DNA of 64,000 bases from Sipunculus nudus. Lineage: Eukaryota > Annelida > Sipuncula > Golfingiida > Sipunculidae. The notes below the pieces were generated by a model. It ran no database searches. It worked only from the letters and a program-made list of their open reading frames with translations, and was not told the origin of the DNA. Position numbers and translations under genes: made by a program. Below, piece after piece: positions 1-11,637 of this stretch (positions are counted from its first letter, which is position 1; each line of letters starts with the position of its first letter). The stretch is from the NCBI GenBank assembly GCA_026874595.1, contig CM049322.1, forward strand, positions 55,862,386-55,926,385, given 5' to 3'.

Positions 1-200
1 ATATATACAAATGCCATATTATATAAATATTTTTCTGGTTCTACTGCTGATTTAATTTCACTATATATACTGAGCTTAGATTTACTTCTGATTTCTGATA
101 AAATTTCTTGTTGGCTATTGTCTTTGACCCTCTGTACAAACATCTTCATAAACATTTTACTGTCACCAACACTTTGTTCAAACCGTACAAAACTAAAACC

Positions 201-900
201 TTATCTGTTTAACAGTAGTTTTATATCTGTAGCCCATGTGTTTCTTTCCATATCATCTAAATGTTTGAGGGTGTTATAACATAATCTAGGATATCTAGAA
301 TTATCCATTGTGATAATTTTTAACCAATAATTTATACATGTTTTAAAATATATACAATGTAGGGAGTATCTTCCACATTCCATTATAGCAGCAATATTAA
401 CTGTTTTTATACTCACACCAAGGAGTTGCTTATAAACACTTGATTGCATGCACTCTATTTTGGGTCTTGCAACGGATCCCCAGATTTCTGATCTAAAAAG
501 AAGTGATGGGAGTATAACTTTTCGAAAATAGTTCGAAAAAATGTTTATCTGAAACAACAGATAAAGACATTTAACCACATTTTGATTCACACTTTTTGAT
601 AATATTTAAGCCTTTACTCGTTTTTAACATGAGCATATTTAAACATTGGTTCCATTTCAGTGAGGAAGAGAACAGAACTCCTATATATGTATAACTATTA
701 ACATTTAAAAGCTTCTGACCCTTGAAATATCATTTCTCATTTTGTTTGACTATCCCTTTCCTTCTAAATACCATAGATTTTGTTTTATCAGTATTGACTT
801 GCATACCCCATCTATCACAGAAGTCTTCTAAAATGTTTAATAAGTTCTAAAGCCTCCCCACCGAGTCCTCAATGAGACAAATGTCATCTGCAAAGGCTTA
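201..900 (-). pseudogene. LINE copy A reverse transcriptase end and C-terminal domain
   Basis: The catalytic box AFADDICLI reads at 871-897 on the minus strand. Downstream (840-590) is the DKT thumb region, broken by stops, and at 201-590 the C-terminal region with RYPRLCYNTLKHL and TWATDIKLLL, which is typical of this LINE group. The upstream reverse transcriptase sequence (900-1870) is still alignable by eye to copy B but is full of stops. The enzyme copied element RNA at the nicked target. Confidence 0.82.
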
Positions 901-1871
901 AATATTTTTATTTGTGTGTTGTAATGAGATCTGGATACCAGGAAGCTGTTTCATGAACTATTTAAAAGAAAGTATTAAGATATAAAATAAATTATATTTG
1001 GCTTAATAAGCAACCTTGCCTTGTACCATTAATACATTTAAATTCTTCTATTAAATATTTGTTTACCTTGACACAGCAAGTTAACTATTTCATACATGGA
1101 TTTTATTACGTTAATTATGTTTCTATGGATCCCTATTTTAAGTTACCTGTATAAAAGTAAATTAAGTGAAATTTTATCACAAGCTTTACTTAAATCGACA
1201 AAGACACAACAAACCCTCCGTTTTTTGCATAAATATTTCTGGATTATTGCTTGTAATGTAAAAATTTGGTCTGTAATGGAATAACCTTGTCTATAACCAG
1301 CTTGTAATTCATATAGTTTATTGTTTTCTATGGCCCATATTTTAATTCGTGAATAGAGAATTTAGTAAATAACTTTCCTGTAGTATATAATAAAGCAATT
1401 CCTCTATAGTTATTAACTTTATTATGATTTCCTGATTTATGTAAACGAAGAAGTATTGTTCTGTCCACCTTTTAGGATAATGTCTTGTTACCATTATTTA
1501 ATTAAACAATATGGATAAATAAGGAATTATAATATTCTTAGTACATTTAAATACCTCTATAATTAGCCCATCAGTTCGAGGTGCATTATTTACATTTGTG
1601 TTTTCAATACTTCACAAGATTTCACTGTCAGAGATAGCATATTTAAGAACAGATGGAAAATTTTGAGAACATTTTTCACAATCTTAGTCATGGTTTTCTA
1701 AATAATTATTAACATTCCTCTTAAATGATGAATTTATTTCTACCTTAACATTGAGGCGTTCATTAAAATAAGTATACCAATCATCTGGATTGATATTTAC
1801 ATTTTTCCTTTGTACTCTGGTAAATGATTTTACCTCTTTCCAAAATTTAACTGTTTCATATATTTTATCAA

Positions 1872-3004
1872 TTAAAGAACAGGTTTATGTTCTAACAATT
1901 TTTGCCTACAGTTTCTTTTGAACTGTTGTTTTGTAATTTTATATTCTTCCAGATATAATTTATTTTTTGAATTTCTGAATTTATTTAATGCTAAATATTT
2001 CTTTTTCAGGGTTTCACATTGAGTGTCCCACCAAGCTTGTTTTCTTAATAATTTTCTTTCTTGTACTGGTTTGGTCATCTGAGCACATGCAGTTAGCAAA
2101 ATATTTTCTAAAATAGTTACTGCCTGATCTATTTCTTGATGTTTCACTTCAGAATATGAAATATAATGCTGAAAGTCTGCAACCGTTCCATTACCTGTCT
2201 GATCCAAAACATTCTGGTGCAAGAAATGTGCAAGTTCAGGTTTCCAATGGATTCTCTGATAAGGGAGCAGGTGCAGTGAGGAGGAATACAGTGATGTGTG
2301 CTGTTTGGTGCAAGTGAACCTACAACACATAGGAAAATGGTCAGACAAGTCAAAATTTAGAACTTCAAAATTAGATATACAATGCATAATATCTACTGAC
2401 AATACCATATTATCAACAATACTAGCTCCATTATAGGATACACAAGTAAACTGACCTTCAGCATCATTTACAGTTCTACCATTTTATATATTTTTAATAT
2501 GCTGAGATTATTTACTATGCAAAAATCAAGAAACATTCTTCCATACTTATTGACTATTTTATCTCTAGAACAACGCGCTTTAATGTGATCTTTTTCAATT
2601 GTTAGAAGATCATTTATCATATTTGATTCTACTTTACCAGGATTTATGTTATCTTGTATATTCCCAGTTCTAGCATTTAAATCTCCAGCTATATATATAT
2701 TTGCACCGGGGTATTTAACTTTCAATATGTGTAATTTCTCTTCTTAAATACTGGTACCATCCGTTTGTTCTAAGTATATTGGTGAGCCATCTGGAGATAT
2801 ATATGCAAATATCATAATAATGTCATTAGTAATTTCAATAATTTTGCCATCCACCAAGAATACAACCATGTCTTGAAAATGATCATATATGCGATGAACA
2901 AATGTACAAAATATATCTTTTACAAATACAAATATGCCACCAGAATATCTTACTTTATCCGCCTTTTTGCGAGTTGTAGAAAAGCATGTGAATCCCATCA
3001 TCAT
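1872..3004 (-). pseudogene. LINE copy A endonuclease region (three broken frames)
   Basis: Three consecutive minus-strand frames (2744-3004, 2468-2725, 1872-2408) together cover the apurinic/apyrimidinic-type endonuclease of ORF2. Recognisable pieces in order are a segment with YSGGIFVFVKDIF, then IMIFAYISPDG, then AGDLNARTG with the catalytic Asp/Asn, and last LSDHFPMC with the Ser-Asp-His triad. The remainder of the third frame is a lysine-rich linker between endonuclease and reverse transcriptase. The enzyme would nick genomic DNA to prime target-primed reverse transcription. The frame breaks show it is inactive. Copy B retains the upstream CETW glutamate that is out of frame here. Confidence 0.85.
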
Positions 3005-3856
3005 ATCATCAAATTCTGTATCATCTACACCCTAGGTTTCACACAAACCAATTATATCATAATTCATCAATAAGTTTTTCATTTCATTATTTAGTTGCTT
3101 GTATTTAAGTCCTTGACAGTTCCAAGATATATTGTTAAGTTTCTCTCTGTATTTACAATATTTCTAAGATAATCTATATGAAATGTTTCTTTTGTAGGTG
3201 AGGTATCTCTCTTATTCTCAAATTGTGTTCAATTGTTCACATATTTTCCTTGGCCACAGCCAAAACCCTATTCATCATTTATGCGTGACCTCCTCTCATG
3301 AAAATCAACAATTGAGTTTGTGTCCTCATCCCACTTATATGTTTTACCATTAATAATCAGTTTGTCATGTGCAAGTATGCATTATCTCCAGCACTCCTAG
3401 CTTTTTCTAATTCGTTGCCTAGGACCTTTCTAATCTGCCTCACTCGATCACTGAAATCTTCTGTAAACTTAATGTCACTGCCAGATCCCTTCAACTCTTT
3501 CCTCACTGCAACCAGATTTTTTTGTTTACATTTGCACTTGCTGCATTCAACAATTGCTGGTCTAGTTTTGAAACCCCGCTTTGGCCCTATCCTGTGCGCA
3601 TTCTCTCTCTATTTCAATTTCTTCTGTATTTTCAATTTTTTATTTGCTTTCATCACCTTTCTCACTTTGTTTTCAGACATTTCCCAGGATCCTTTCGAAT
3701 CTTCAGGTATTCCATGCACTACTAAATTGTCCCTTCTCATTTGATCTTCCATCCTGCTAATTTTATTTGCGAGGTTTTTATTTTCTTTGATCAGTGACTT
3801 TACCTGCCCCTATATCTCCTGTACTTGTTTCTCGAGTCTGGTCAAAATACTATCAG

Positions 3857-4288
3857 TTACTGTGCGGTTTTGTGTTGTACTACCAGTACTACTTGTACTA
3901 CCAGGGACACTATCCTCGGTATTGCCGGTGTCAGCCATTTGGAAGAAAGCCTATTATCGCTCACCTGTTCTGTCGCCATGTGATCGGGTCCCTGTAAGCT
4001 ATCACTCGAATTACTTCTCAGCAGACGTGTGTGTTCGAGTATTGTACTTTGTACGCTGGAACTTTTTGCCTCATTGGTTTGTTTGGGAGGACCCGGGTTC
4101 AACTCAACGTCTCCAGACATTGTTAGTAGTATCGTCATGGATACAACAAGACCCAAGGTCAAAGACATACCTGTAAGTGTTATGATCCCTCCTCGAAACT
4201 TCTCTTTGGTTCCCGGTTGATCGTAGCAGCTTATCCTGGCCCTCAAGACCGTGATGCTTACTCCCATCTCGTGCTTGAGTACCCACAA
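3857..4288 (-). pseudogene. LINE copy A ORF1 N-terminus with 2A recoding motif
   Basis: This is the start of ORF1. Residues 35-58 are mostly hydrophobic, and residues 59-67 read GDVELNPGP (4088-4114), followed by a proline. That is the D-x-E-x-N-P-G-P signature of 2A peptides, which make the ribosome skip the Gly-Pro bond. 2A sequences at the N-terminus of ORF1 are established for APE-type LINEs of sea urchins and other aquatic invertebrates. After SDNR the frame departs from copy B, so the coiled coil seen there is out of frame here. The hydrophobic run plus 2A resembles the dual signal/2A sequences described in some invertebrate proteins; applying that here is inference. Confidence 0.85.
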
Positions 4289-4638
4289 TCATAATGTGTA
4301 ACTAAATATGACCTACTCTGAATTTTATACAAAACTCAGAATATTTTCCGGGAGTCGATGTGAAACACGTCTTTCACTCACCCCAGCCGGTGGCGCTCCC
4401 CCAACACGTATTAGACAACAAAGATGTAATTGGTGTAAAGTTCACGATTAAATTCGAAATAATGCCTGATATTAAAACGCTTTATTTAATCACAGCAAGC
4501 GATTATTAAACAGGTAAATGGTTTCATTTCAAACATTTTTGAGCCACTGATAACATTTTCACAAGTGGTAACAAAATTTGTTTCATAGAACCTTTTGGTC
4601 AGGGTATTGTTTTTTTGTGTGTGTATTGCAGAAGAAAA

Positions 4639-5477
4639 CATAAATGCAATATTTAACTGAAGTCCATAATGTTCATGGATTCCTTGTAACACAATACTAA
4701 AAAAAAATTGACGAAACTTCACAGCGGGTAACGAAAGTCCGTGGAAAAAATCCGATATCGAGCGTTAATAGTATTACAAAGTCCGCATAACCGTGGGGAG
4801 GAATATACAGCAAGCAGCAGAGGTGTCGATGTCTTAATCCGACGTAATGTGCTGGAAGCTATTTTGTTAAAGACAGATCCTTTCTTGTGAACTCTGGCCA
4901 CAGGCGCAGGAAGATTTGCTATTTTAATAATTTTCCAAACTTTCAACCCGTCCATTCATCTGATAAACTATAAGAAAGAGAAATGTTTTATTAGAATCCC
5001 ATTGATATCAAAATAAAGAAATTAAATAATGTTATTTTCAAAGAATCTATTGTGACGAAGAACTATTAATTCTTTTTTTACTGCAAAGCTGACGTGTGCC
5101 ATTGAATCGAAAAACAAAAGAAGCTTCAAAGTTCTGGAGGTATTCGGGCAGAGACTGGCACTTAAATGTCCCTCCTGATGTGACATTGTAAATTGTGAAC
5201 TGATGGATGCGTGATGGACCATTATATTACCTTTGCCCCAACAAAAGCGAGCACTACATGTTTCATTTCTCCATAATGAGTGAACCAGCATACTCATTCA
5301 TTCATCTATTAGACACATATGATATTTATAAGTTTCCTAAATGCAATATTCCCGTTTCTTCAGTTTGAGAAAGCATTGATTAGAGTAGGAAGCTGTCTTT
5401 GTCCAATCTCAGTTTTTTTGCTAGGGCATGCCGTTATCAAATAGGAGAGAATTACGTTCGATATAACCATGGGGAGT
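4639..5477. other. Intergenic, no gene recognised
   Basis: Between the 5' end of LINE copy A and the Penelope-like relic I find only short frames with no recognisable domain. A minus-strand frame at 4719-4955 is open for 78 codons but shows no family motif. Confidence 0.5.
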
Positions 5478-6640
5478 TTCGACGGGGCCGAAGTGTGTGA
5501 TTTGGTCGGCGTATACGCCCTGAACCTCAAAGGAACAGAGTTCCCCCACATGAACGAGACAACGAGCTTGTGGCCCTGAAATAAGTATAAGGCACAGAAG
5601 CGGACAGAATCAGAAAACTCACTGGAATTTTCAACACCATGGGCTTAATAATCATATCAATAAAAAGCCTGAAATCGGTTAACTAAGTTATTTCTTTAGA
5701 CCTCCAGTCTTGAAATTTCTGTCTCTTCAAGAAACCAAATGACTCGCCAAAGTATATAAACACAAAATCAGAGCACCCCGAGCCATCATTTAAAAACTCC
5801 CTATAACCGTGAACAAAGACCTATCCGAAGTCTCCCTTGACAGGAACAGCTTTAAACATGCATCAAAAGAATGCGAAGAAGCACTCAAAAACAGTGGATA
5901 TAAGCCAAAACTCATTTACAGCGCTCAGGAGGAAACAACCAAAAACACCACAAAAACCGACCAAGAAACATCATTCTGTTTAACCCACCGTTGAGTACAA
6001 CCATCTAGACAAACTTAGGCAAAACTTTTTTGAAACTTGTGGCCAAACTATTCCCAAAAAAAAAAACACATTTTCTACAAAATATATAATAAAAGCAACC
6101 TGAAAATCAGTTACAGCTGTATGAAAAATGTTAAATCAGTAATCCACGACACAAGGATACTCTCCAAAAGACAACAAAGAGAACCCGCGCAAGAAAGGCT
6201 ATGCAATGCCTTAACAAATCTGATTGCCCTCTTAATGGGAAAGGTCTAGCCTCCTCCATTCTGTATCAAGCGGGCGTGTCCAGCAACGCTGCAGTGAATA
6301 CGTACATTTCCATGACCGGGGGCTCCCTTAATCAAAGGTTGTACAACCACAGCAAATCATTTAAGCACAGGACTCACACAAACAAAACTGGGCTCACAAA
6401 ACATGTGCGGTCCCTAAAAGGCAAGCAACAAAATTTCCCCAACACCTGGTCTATAATCCAGCAATCTAACACAGCTATGATCTCTTAAAACCAGTGCAAC
6501 TTGTGTTTGGCCTATACACTGGCAATCCTAAGCTAAAAACAAAAGAACTCGCTGAACAACTGCTGTCCCTATGGATCAAGGGCACCAAACCGTGCAAAAA
6601 AGAAATGATAAAACGGATATCGCAGAAGTTTAGCGTCAGT
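5478..6640 (+). pseudogene. Penelope-like retroelement relic with GIY-YIG-type endonuclease end
   Basis: A decayed plus-strand retroelement coding region in several frames. FDGAEVCDLVGVY (5478-5516) is a reverse transcriptase segment seen in these elements. Next come a frame with LKNSGYKPKLIYS (5809-5994), a frame with FYKIYNKSNLKISYSC (6037-6249), and a CxNKxxCPLxGK zinc-binding segment leading into NTYISMTGGSLNQRLYNH (6201-6488). The last piece fits a GIY-YIG endonuclease with YIG changed to YIS. The catalytic YRDD/YADD box is missing, probably by deletion between 5560 and 5780. A hammerhead ribozyme follows directly, which is a known hallmark of Penelope-like elements. The element class is from memory of the families and was not checked by search. 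Confidence 0.68.
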
Positions 6641-6685
6641 CATCTGATGAGTCGATGAGGCGAAACCGGCGGTAGTGAATCAGAT
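6637..6685 (+). ncRNA. Hammerhead ribozyme, minimal stem III type
   Basis: All invariant core blocks are present in order. CTGATGA lies at 6644-6650. Stem II is GTC/GGC closing a GATGA loop (6651-6661). GAAA follows at 6662-6665. Stem III has three base pairs (ACC with GGT, loop GGC, 6665-6673), and A6674 is the base 5' of the expected cut, making a GUA cleavage triplet. Stem I begins with four pairs, including one G-U (6640-6643 with 6675-6678). The very short stem III is the form known from Penelope-like retroelements, and it sits at the 3' end of such a relic. Self-cleavage is inferred; pairing in outer stem I is weak. Confidence 0.8.
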
Positions 6686-6755
6686 CTTTTACTTACCTTA
6701 ATATAGCATGCTCTGTTACTTAACATAGAGCGCTGTGTGACGGCGGAAAAAATAC

Positions 6756-6758
<3 letters not shown>

Positions 6759-6829
<71 letters not shown>
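6759..6829. repeat. (AT)n microsatellite
   Basis: About 70 bases of uninterrupted AT alternation directly abutting the palindrome on its left side. Confidence 0.97.
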
Positions 6830-6831
<2 letters not shown>

Positions 6832-6903
6832 TGGAAAGGGTATACACAGAAAAGTGGTTCACTGCCAGTGAACCACTTTTCTGTGTATACCCTTTCCATC
6901 TAT
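6827..6903. repeat. Perfect inverted repeat, 37-bp arms, SINE-tail related
   Basis: Arms 6827-6863 and 6867-6903 are exact reverse complements with a GCC loop. Each arm holds the GTATACACAGAA block and the GATGGAA block that also end the SINE at 14.46 kb. The structure therefore looks like two SINE 3' ends fused head to head, with (AT)n tracts on both outer sides. It could extrude as a cruciform. Confidence 0.95.
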
Positions 6904-6934
6904 TAAATAATGAACCAGCATGGCTACTCATACA

Positions 6935-6935
<1 letters not shown>

Positions 6936-6979
<44 letters not shown>

Positions 6980-7012
6980 AAAATAAAAATAATAATAATA
7001 ATAATAATAATA
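6936..7012. repeat. (TA)n followed by (AAT)n microsatellite
   Basis: A TA tract (6936-6974) passes through an AAAT-rich bridge into AAT trinucleotides (about 6988-7012). Confidence 0.95.
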
Positions 7013-9236
7013 ATTGGAAGAATTAATTTGCATAGAAATGTGGGTACATTTAGTCATCCAGCTTTATGGAAAACTAGAATGTTATGCATATGGCTGATAA
7101 TAAGATGATCTTTATATATACAGTTTCTCCTGGTGCTAAAACATTCCTAAATACCTTTAAGTGGGACTTTTTCAATATCATTGGACCACATTGATCTGTA
7201 GCGAACAAGCATTTTTTCTCATTATTCTTCTTGCGTCCAGTCACAGCCGAGCAGTTATACGTACACAATCACCTCCTGCCCGCACACATATGTATATGGA
7301 TTTGTGTGTACGTGTGTGAGTGTGTCTGTATCCGATGTACACATAACAATTGATATAAGTTCTATTCATTATAAGTTTTCATGAACACAGATTTATTTCC
7401 TAGCCTAAGGTCTGTATAGCATTCCACGCAGTGCTCTTAACTGGCCATGGTCTGTAACTCAACCATGAGGAGTAAATATCACGCTTTGTGAGTTAACTAA
7501 ACCTTTGTCAAGCTGAGGACAACCGGATGCAGTCCTTGTCCAAGTTATTATGAGAAAACAAGTAACCATGCTGGTTTTCTGTTTTCAGCTACGGATTGTA
7601 ATATGTGAGACTGGCAAAATGTGGTTTGGTATCTCGGTGTAAAAGCATGATAAGTTGTCACTGCCAAGCTGAAATTGTCTCGCAATTTCAGTAATTGAAT
7701 ATACATCTTCAAAAAAAAAATCAGACCTGTGTTTCATATTTTGCTAATGTGATCATATCATTTCTGTTTTTTTCTACCATGCTTTGGCCAACAACAAAAC
7801 ACAGGCATTTGGAAATCATATAGACCACCTCGGCCCGCTTATCCTAGCTTTTAGCCCCATCCTCCCAGGACAGCAGTGAGACAAATTCACTCGCGGGGCG
7901 GGTTAGGGGGGGGATTATGTGGGGACACATCGTTTTAATATGTAGGTGACTTACAATTGTTTCACAGGAAAATTTCAAAAGTCTTTCCAATGATACCTCG
8001 CTTCAAATAAATCGGAGAATGGAATTGTAGAATTTGCTTTAAAAAGCATTTGCATACCAGGACAAGCATGCCTCATGCATTAGATCTTGAAACTGATACC
8101 CTATCATTGATTTAGACCTATATCCCTAACATCATAAAACATTAAACACAATTTGGCTCCAAAATAGAAACCACGGTCATAGCAGCAGCTCCATGTAGAA
8201 ATCAAATAGTGTTCCTCCTGTGTCTAAAAAAAATCTTCTGAAGGAGAATAAAGATGATTGTATGAAGAGAATTCGGAAAGATTATGTAACCGATATAAAG
8301 CTGATCGTTAATGGCGTGGGGCCAGACTGCGCAAGGCCTAAACTAAAATCTCTCAGCAGGTAATTTTGCAATCATGGCCTTTCAATACATTTTATCAAAT
8401 CAGCTCCTAGATTCAATAACATTGGCCTAACTTTATGATATACATATATATAAGAATTTTTAATGTATAATTACATTATTAATGGTCCACAAGTTGGTTT
8501 AAAATAAATCTCTTTGATGTTAAGATATATGCCCCCATGCATTCAGGCCATATGCAGCTGTGACAATTTGACAAAAGTACAGTGTGTGATAAACAATATA
8601 TTAAGTTTCATTTAGTTGTAGCAGCTGAGATAGACATTGTATTAAACGAAAAACTGGCTAATTACACATTGTAGGCATACACAATAGAGAAAGAAACAAA
8701 CCCCGCTTTTTTATGCAATATTCTTAATATTGCAGATCACATGACAGTAATTTGTGTTGCATTGGGTTTGTGAGGCTAATACTCTTACAATAAATAATCA
8801 ATAGATAATAAATAGTGGTTTTAATAAGGTCATTCTTTGGTGTATATACATTATTGCACATAAATCAGTAGAGTATAATCAGTATAAGATTCAATATCGA
8901 AAAAAGACAGACCAACCAGGGAACAGTGTTCGTCTGTTCTCATACTGCAGCCCTTTTATCAAAAGCAACATCTAAATAAGGGAACATCACAGATGAGAGC
9001 GGTACTTTTTTTATTGTAGTCATGTTCTATATTATTCCACACGTATGGGAATTCATGTCCTTTCTCTATTAAAAGGCTCACAGTGGCAATGATATTTTAC
9101 CGTTCATTATTCTTAAAAACAGTGTTTATGAAACATTACCAAATAACCTCCCTTTTTCAAGTTTATCAAGTCTCAGATCAATATTAGACACAAGTGTTTC
9201 AAAATTTGTACATTAAATATCAAATTGAACGTGAAC

Positions 9237-9239
<3 letters not shown>
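7013..9239. other. Non-coding, nothing recognised
   Basis: No frame longer than about 65 codons and no repeat family that I recognise. A slightly GC-richer patch lies at 7830-7920 with a G run. An (AT)n tract starts at about 9240. Confidence 0.5.

Positions 9240-9275
<36 letters not shown>
9240..9275. repeat. (AT)n microsatellite
   Basis: Short uninterrupted AT alternation, just downstream of the small secreted peptide gene. Confidence 0.95.
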
Positions 9276-9278
<3 letters not shown>

Positions 9279-9363
9279 AATTTATAAATCAGAACTCCTC
9301 TCCCCTTACATCCCATTGCATAACTTTTAGATAATAAAACAAAGACTTAATATGATTTCAAAT

Positions 9364-9369
9364 TTTATT
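9364..9369 (-). terminator. Polyadenylation signal of the small cysteine-rich peptide gene
   Basis: AATAAA on the minus strand, 66 bases after the TGA stop at 9435-9437, preceded by a short 3' UTR. The spacing is normal for a compact animal gene. Confidence 0.6.
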
Positions 9370-9434
9370 CACCAGAGAAGAAAGGAACAAATCCTTAACT
9401 CTGTTCAATATGGTTTTCATTCTTGGTACAGGTA

Positions 9435-10651
9435 TCATTGGTCCCAAGGCCATTTTCCTGAAATGAAGAAGAATAATAACTGAACCACTAAGGCAACATA
9501 GAGAGTAACACGTTTGGGACCTCTTTATATTTTATATATTATTTTACATCTACTGGCCGCAGGCGTAGAATTGAAACATATTTGTTTAATATATGTTCAA
9601 AACTTTATTTATCTTCTTGTTTGGCCCTTTATATCTCAACATTTACCCCGAATGTCATGAAAGAGATCTTGACCAAACTATGATATTCCTATACGTCTAG
9701 CCTACCAGATTTTTTTTAATGGCACAGGGTTTGACATATGCAGGTATGTGAATATGGGTCATTTGACATTTTCTTTCTGGGAAGTAGACTCTTGGGGATA
9801 ACTACATATTGTTCTTACCAAGTAAACATTAATCCATTATCACTTTAACATATAAGATTACTTTTTTAACGGTTGATTAAGATTATTTTTATGTGTGCCC
9901 CGCAATGTGTAAATAACTTCTTTTAAACCAATCTGTCATTAGCAGAACCCTCGATGCTCTTAAACTTAACGCATTTTCTTAACTGAAAAGGTTATCAGTG
10001 ATTCCTCATGGGTCGTCTGATGTGTAAATACCTACCACAGCAGGCACAGTGGTAAAAACTATTAGAACACACTGTTCGTTCTCCATTGCGGCAACTTCCC
10101 CTCTTAGTTGAACCAGAAGGGCACACGTTTCTGCCGCATCCGCATCCGCCTTCGGCTAAAATCAAAATTGGAAATATATTGTTAGTCCGGCATACACTCA
10201 TTCAAATTCCAATACCTAATGGTTGCATTAAAGCTCTAGGCAGTGTGTCTAAAATGAAAAGTTATTAAGTAGAATTTATATCCGAGAATATTTAAATAGT
10301 CATTCTTGTACAAAGGTAGTTTTACTGGACGCCAACAAATAGATTTATGATAAATTTGAGGAAATAATTTGTTAAATTCATCGTACTCAGTCTTTGCCAA
10401 AAGTTATGATGGGCTTGATATTGTCATCAGTGTGGGTCAAGAGTCACCACGGTCTTCATCAGAATTAAGACATTAAACATGAAATAAATCAATTTTTTAC
10501 AAGTGCAGTTACATTTATCCCTTGTGTACAGACTGTTTATAGAAAACCTGTTATTGTTCGTTTATCTCTGGATAAAATATTGCTTACCGAATTCAAAAGT
10601 GGTTAATAAAAGTATAGAGCAAACCATCGCGAATGCCAAAATTCTCCTCAT
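9435..10651 (-). CDS. Small secreted cysteine-rich peptide, three exons
   Basis: Exon 1 (10588-10651) encodes MRRILAFAMVCSILLLTTF, a clear signal peptide, and ends in G before GTAAGC. Exon 2 (10036-10155) follows a TTTTAG acceptor and encodes GGCGCGRNVC, then single cysteines in GSC and TVC, then HCACC, before GTAGGT. Exon 3 (9435-9457) follows TTTCAG, encodes GKWPWDQ and stops. Both introns are phase 1 and the spliced frame is 68 codons with no break. The mature part is about 47 residues with eight cysteines, enough for four disulfides, and a small positive charge. It should be secreted. I do not recognise the family: antimicrobial, matrix or signalling roles are all possible and none is shown. 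The start is the first ATG, shortly after TATA-like sequences at 10711-10737. Confidence 0.72.
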
Positions 10652-10710
10652 GATGATCAAGTACTGGCTTGTTGATTGTCCGTGTGGATGGATCATTCAG
10701 ATGATTCGAG

Positions 10711-10737
10711 CTTATACCAAAGCCATTGATATATAAT
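10711..10737 (-). promoter_or_regulatory. TATA-like promoter elements of the small peptide gene
   Basis: On the minus strand TATATATC (near 10730) and TATAAGC (near 10712) lie about 60-85 bases upstream of the start codon. The following leader GAATGATCC...GGACA...AACAA resembles the leader at 49.8 kb, suggesting a shared promoter family. Which box is used cannot be decided from sequence. Confidence 0.4.
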
Positions 10738-10739
10738 CC

Positions 10740-11635
10740 TGCTGTGTATTCATCTGTCAATCAAGCTACTCAAACTCCGCCCATATATGGTATATTATTG
10801 GACAGCTAATGGCGGAAGGTTGGTCGACGCTTTATGGAAGGCCGTTATTGTACTGTTGTAGGATCTGGAAATATAGTGATTCTTCTACACCGAAGGTTTC
10901 TGTATTTATACTTAATGTAATGAAATATCAATACAAAACCAAACTATATGTCAAATTCCATTGTAGCCCTCTCCATTTATCAAATAATATGACAATATCT
11001 TCTCTGCTAATAATATCCATTGAAATATAAATAATGTCTATGAAGGCTCAATGTGTGGACACCATTTTTGGTTTCCGTGTCTACATCTTATAGTATTACT
11101 TTCAAATTAAACCATGAAGAGAGTGATTATCACACGTAATACATCGAAGTTTCACATGGAATATAATAATCTCATGGACTGTCTTTTTTATGTGCGCACA
11201 TTTTGTGTACTTAATATCGTCTAAATAAAAATCCTTAATTTTGGACTAAGGACGGTTTCTTTAGATATAACAAGAGGCGCTCAAGAGGTGGTAAAATGCA
11301 TAGTTTAATTTTATATCAAACTGATAGGTTAGGCAGAGAGAGTGTAGCCGGTAGCCGTTGTATTCAATCTAGCATTTTTCTGATAAAATCCTTACGACAA
11401 TGTTGTACCATGGGAAATTTGATGGGCATTTGATGTGAATTGCTTACATCGCTTTTCCCATTGCTTTGAATTAAAAATGAATAATACAGAATATCTTCCA
11501 GAATCTCCTTACGGGCACACCTGTACAAAGAGCACCTGCTATTAACGTCCACTTATTGGAAGTCCCTTGAATGCAGGTGATGAAATCTATAACCTCCCTT
11601 ATAAGGACACCTCTCTATTGCGGGAAAGTATCCGG
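10740..11635. other. Upstream intergenic, nothing recognised
   Basis: AT-rich sequence with only short frames (73 and 62 codons) that show no domain. Confidence 0.5.
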
Positions 11636-11637
11636 TC

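Larger units (their letters stand above)
1..4638 (-). mobile_element. APE-type LINE, copy A (3' end lost at window edge)
   Basis: This is a decayed non-LTR retrotransposon read on the minus strand. From its 5' end (high coordinates) it shows an ORF1 start with a 2A motif, an apurinic endonuclease with GDLNAR (2669-2686) and SDHFP (near 2345), a reverse transcriptase box read as AFADDICLI (871-897), and a C-terminal region with WATDIKLLL. It matches copy B at 23.0-28.0 kb almost base for base, and position 1 here corresponds to about 23495 there, so roughly 470 bases of the 3' end lie outside the window. The shared sequence stops at about 4638, which I take as the 5' boundary. An 85-nt stretch (4458-4542) in the 5' leader is missing from copy B. 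Several frameshifts and stops break both ORFs, so it cannot be autonomous. The clade is not assigned. Confidence 0.93.

Noticed and set aside
2144-2353. Short frames inside LINE copies (2144-2353, 2873-3073, 3367-4220, 26325-26525, 26772-27245, 27485-27676)
   Set aside because: They are shadows of the LINE ORFs on the other strand or in other frames.
6716-7108. Frames rich in IYIYIY at several (AT)n tracts
   Set aside because: Translations of microsatellites, not proteins.
10420-10470. Second hammerhead-like CTGATGA on the minus strand
   Set aside because: No GAAA block or closing stem at the right distance; the same holds for CTGATGA near 15440, 16430 and 37870.
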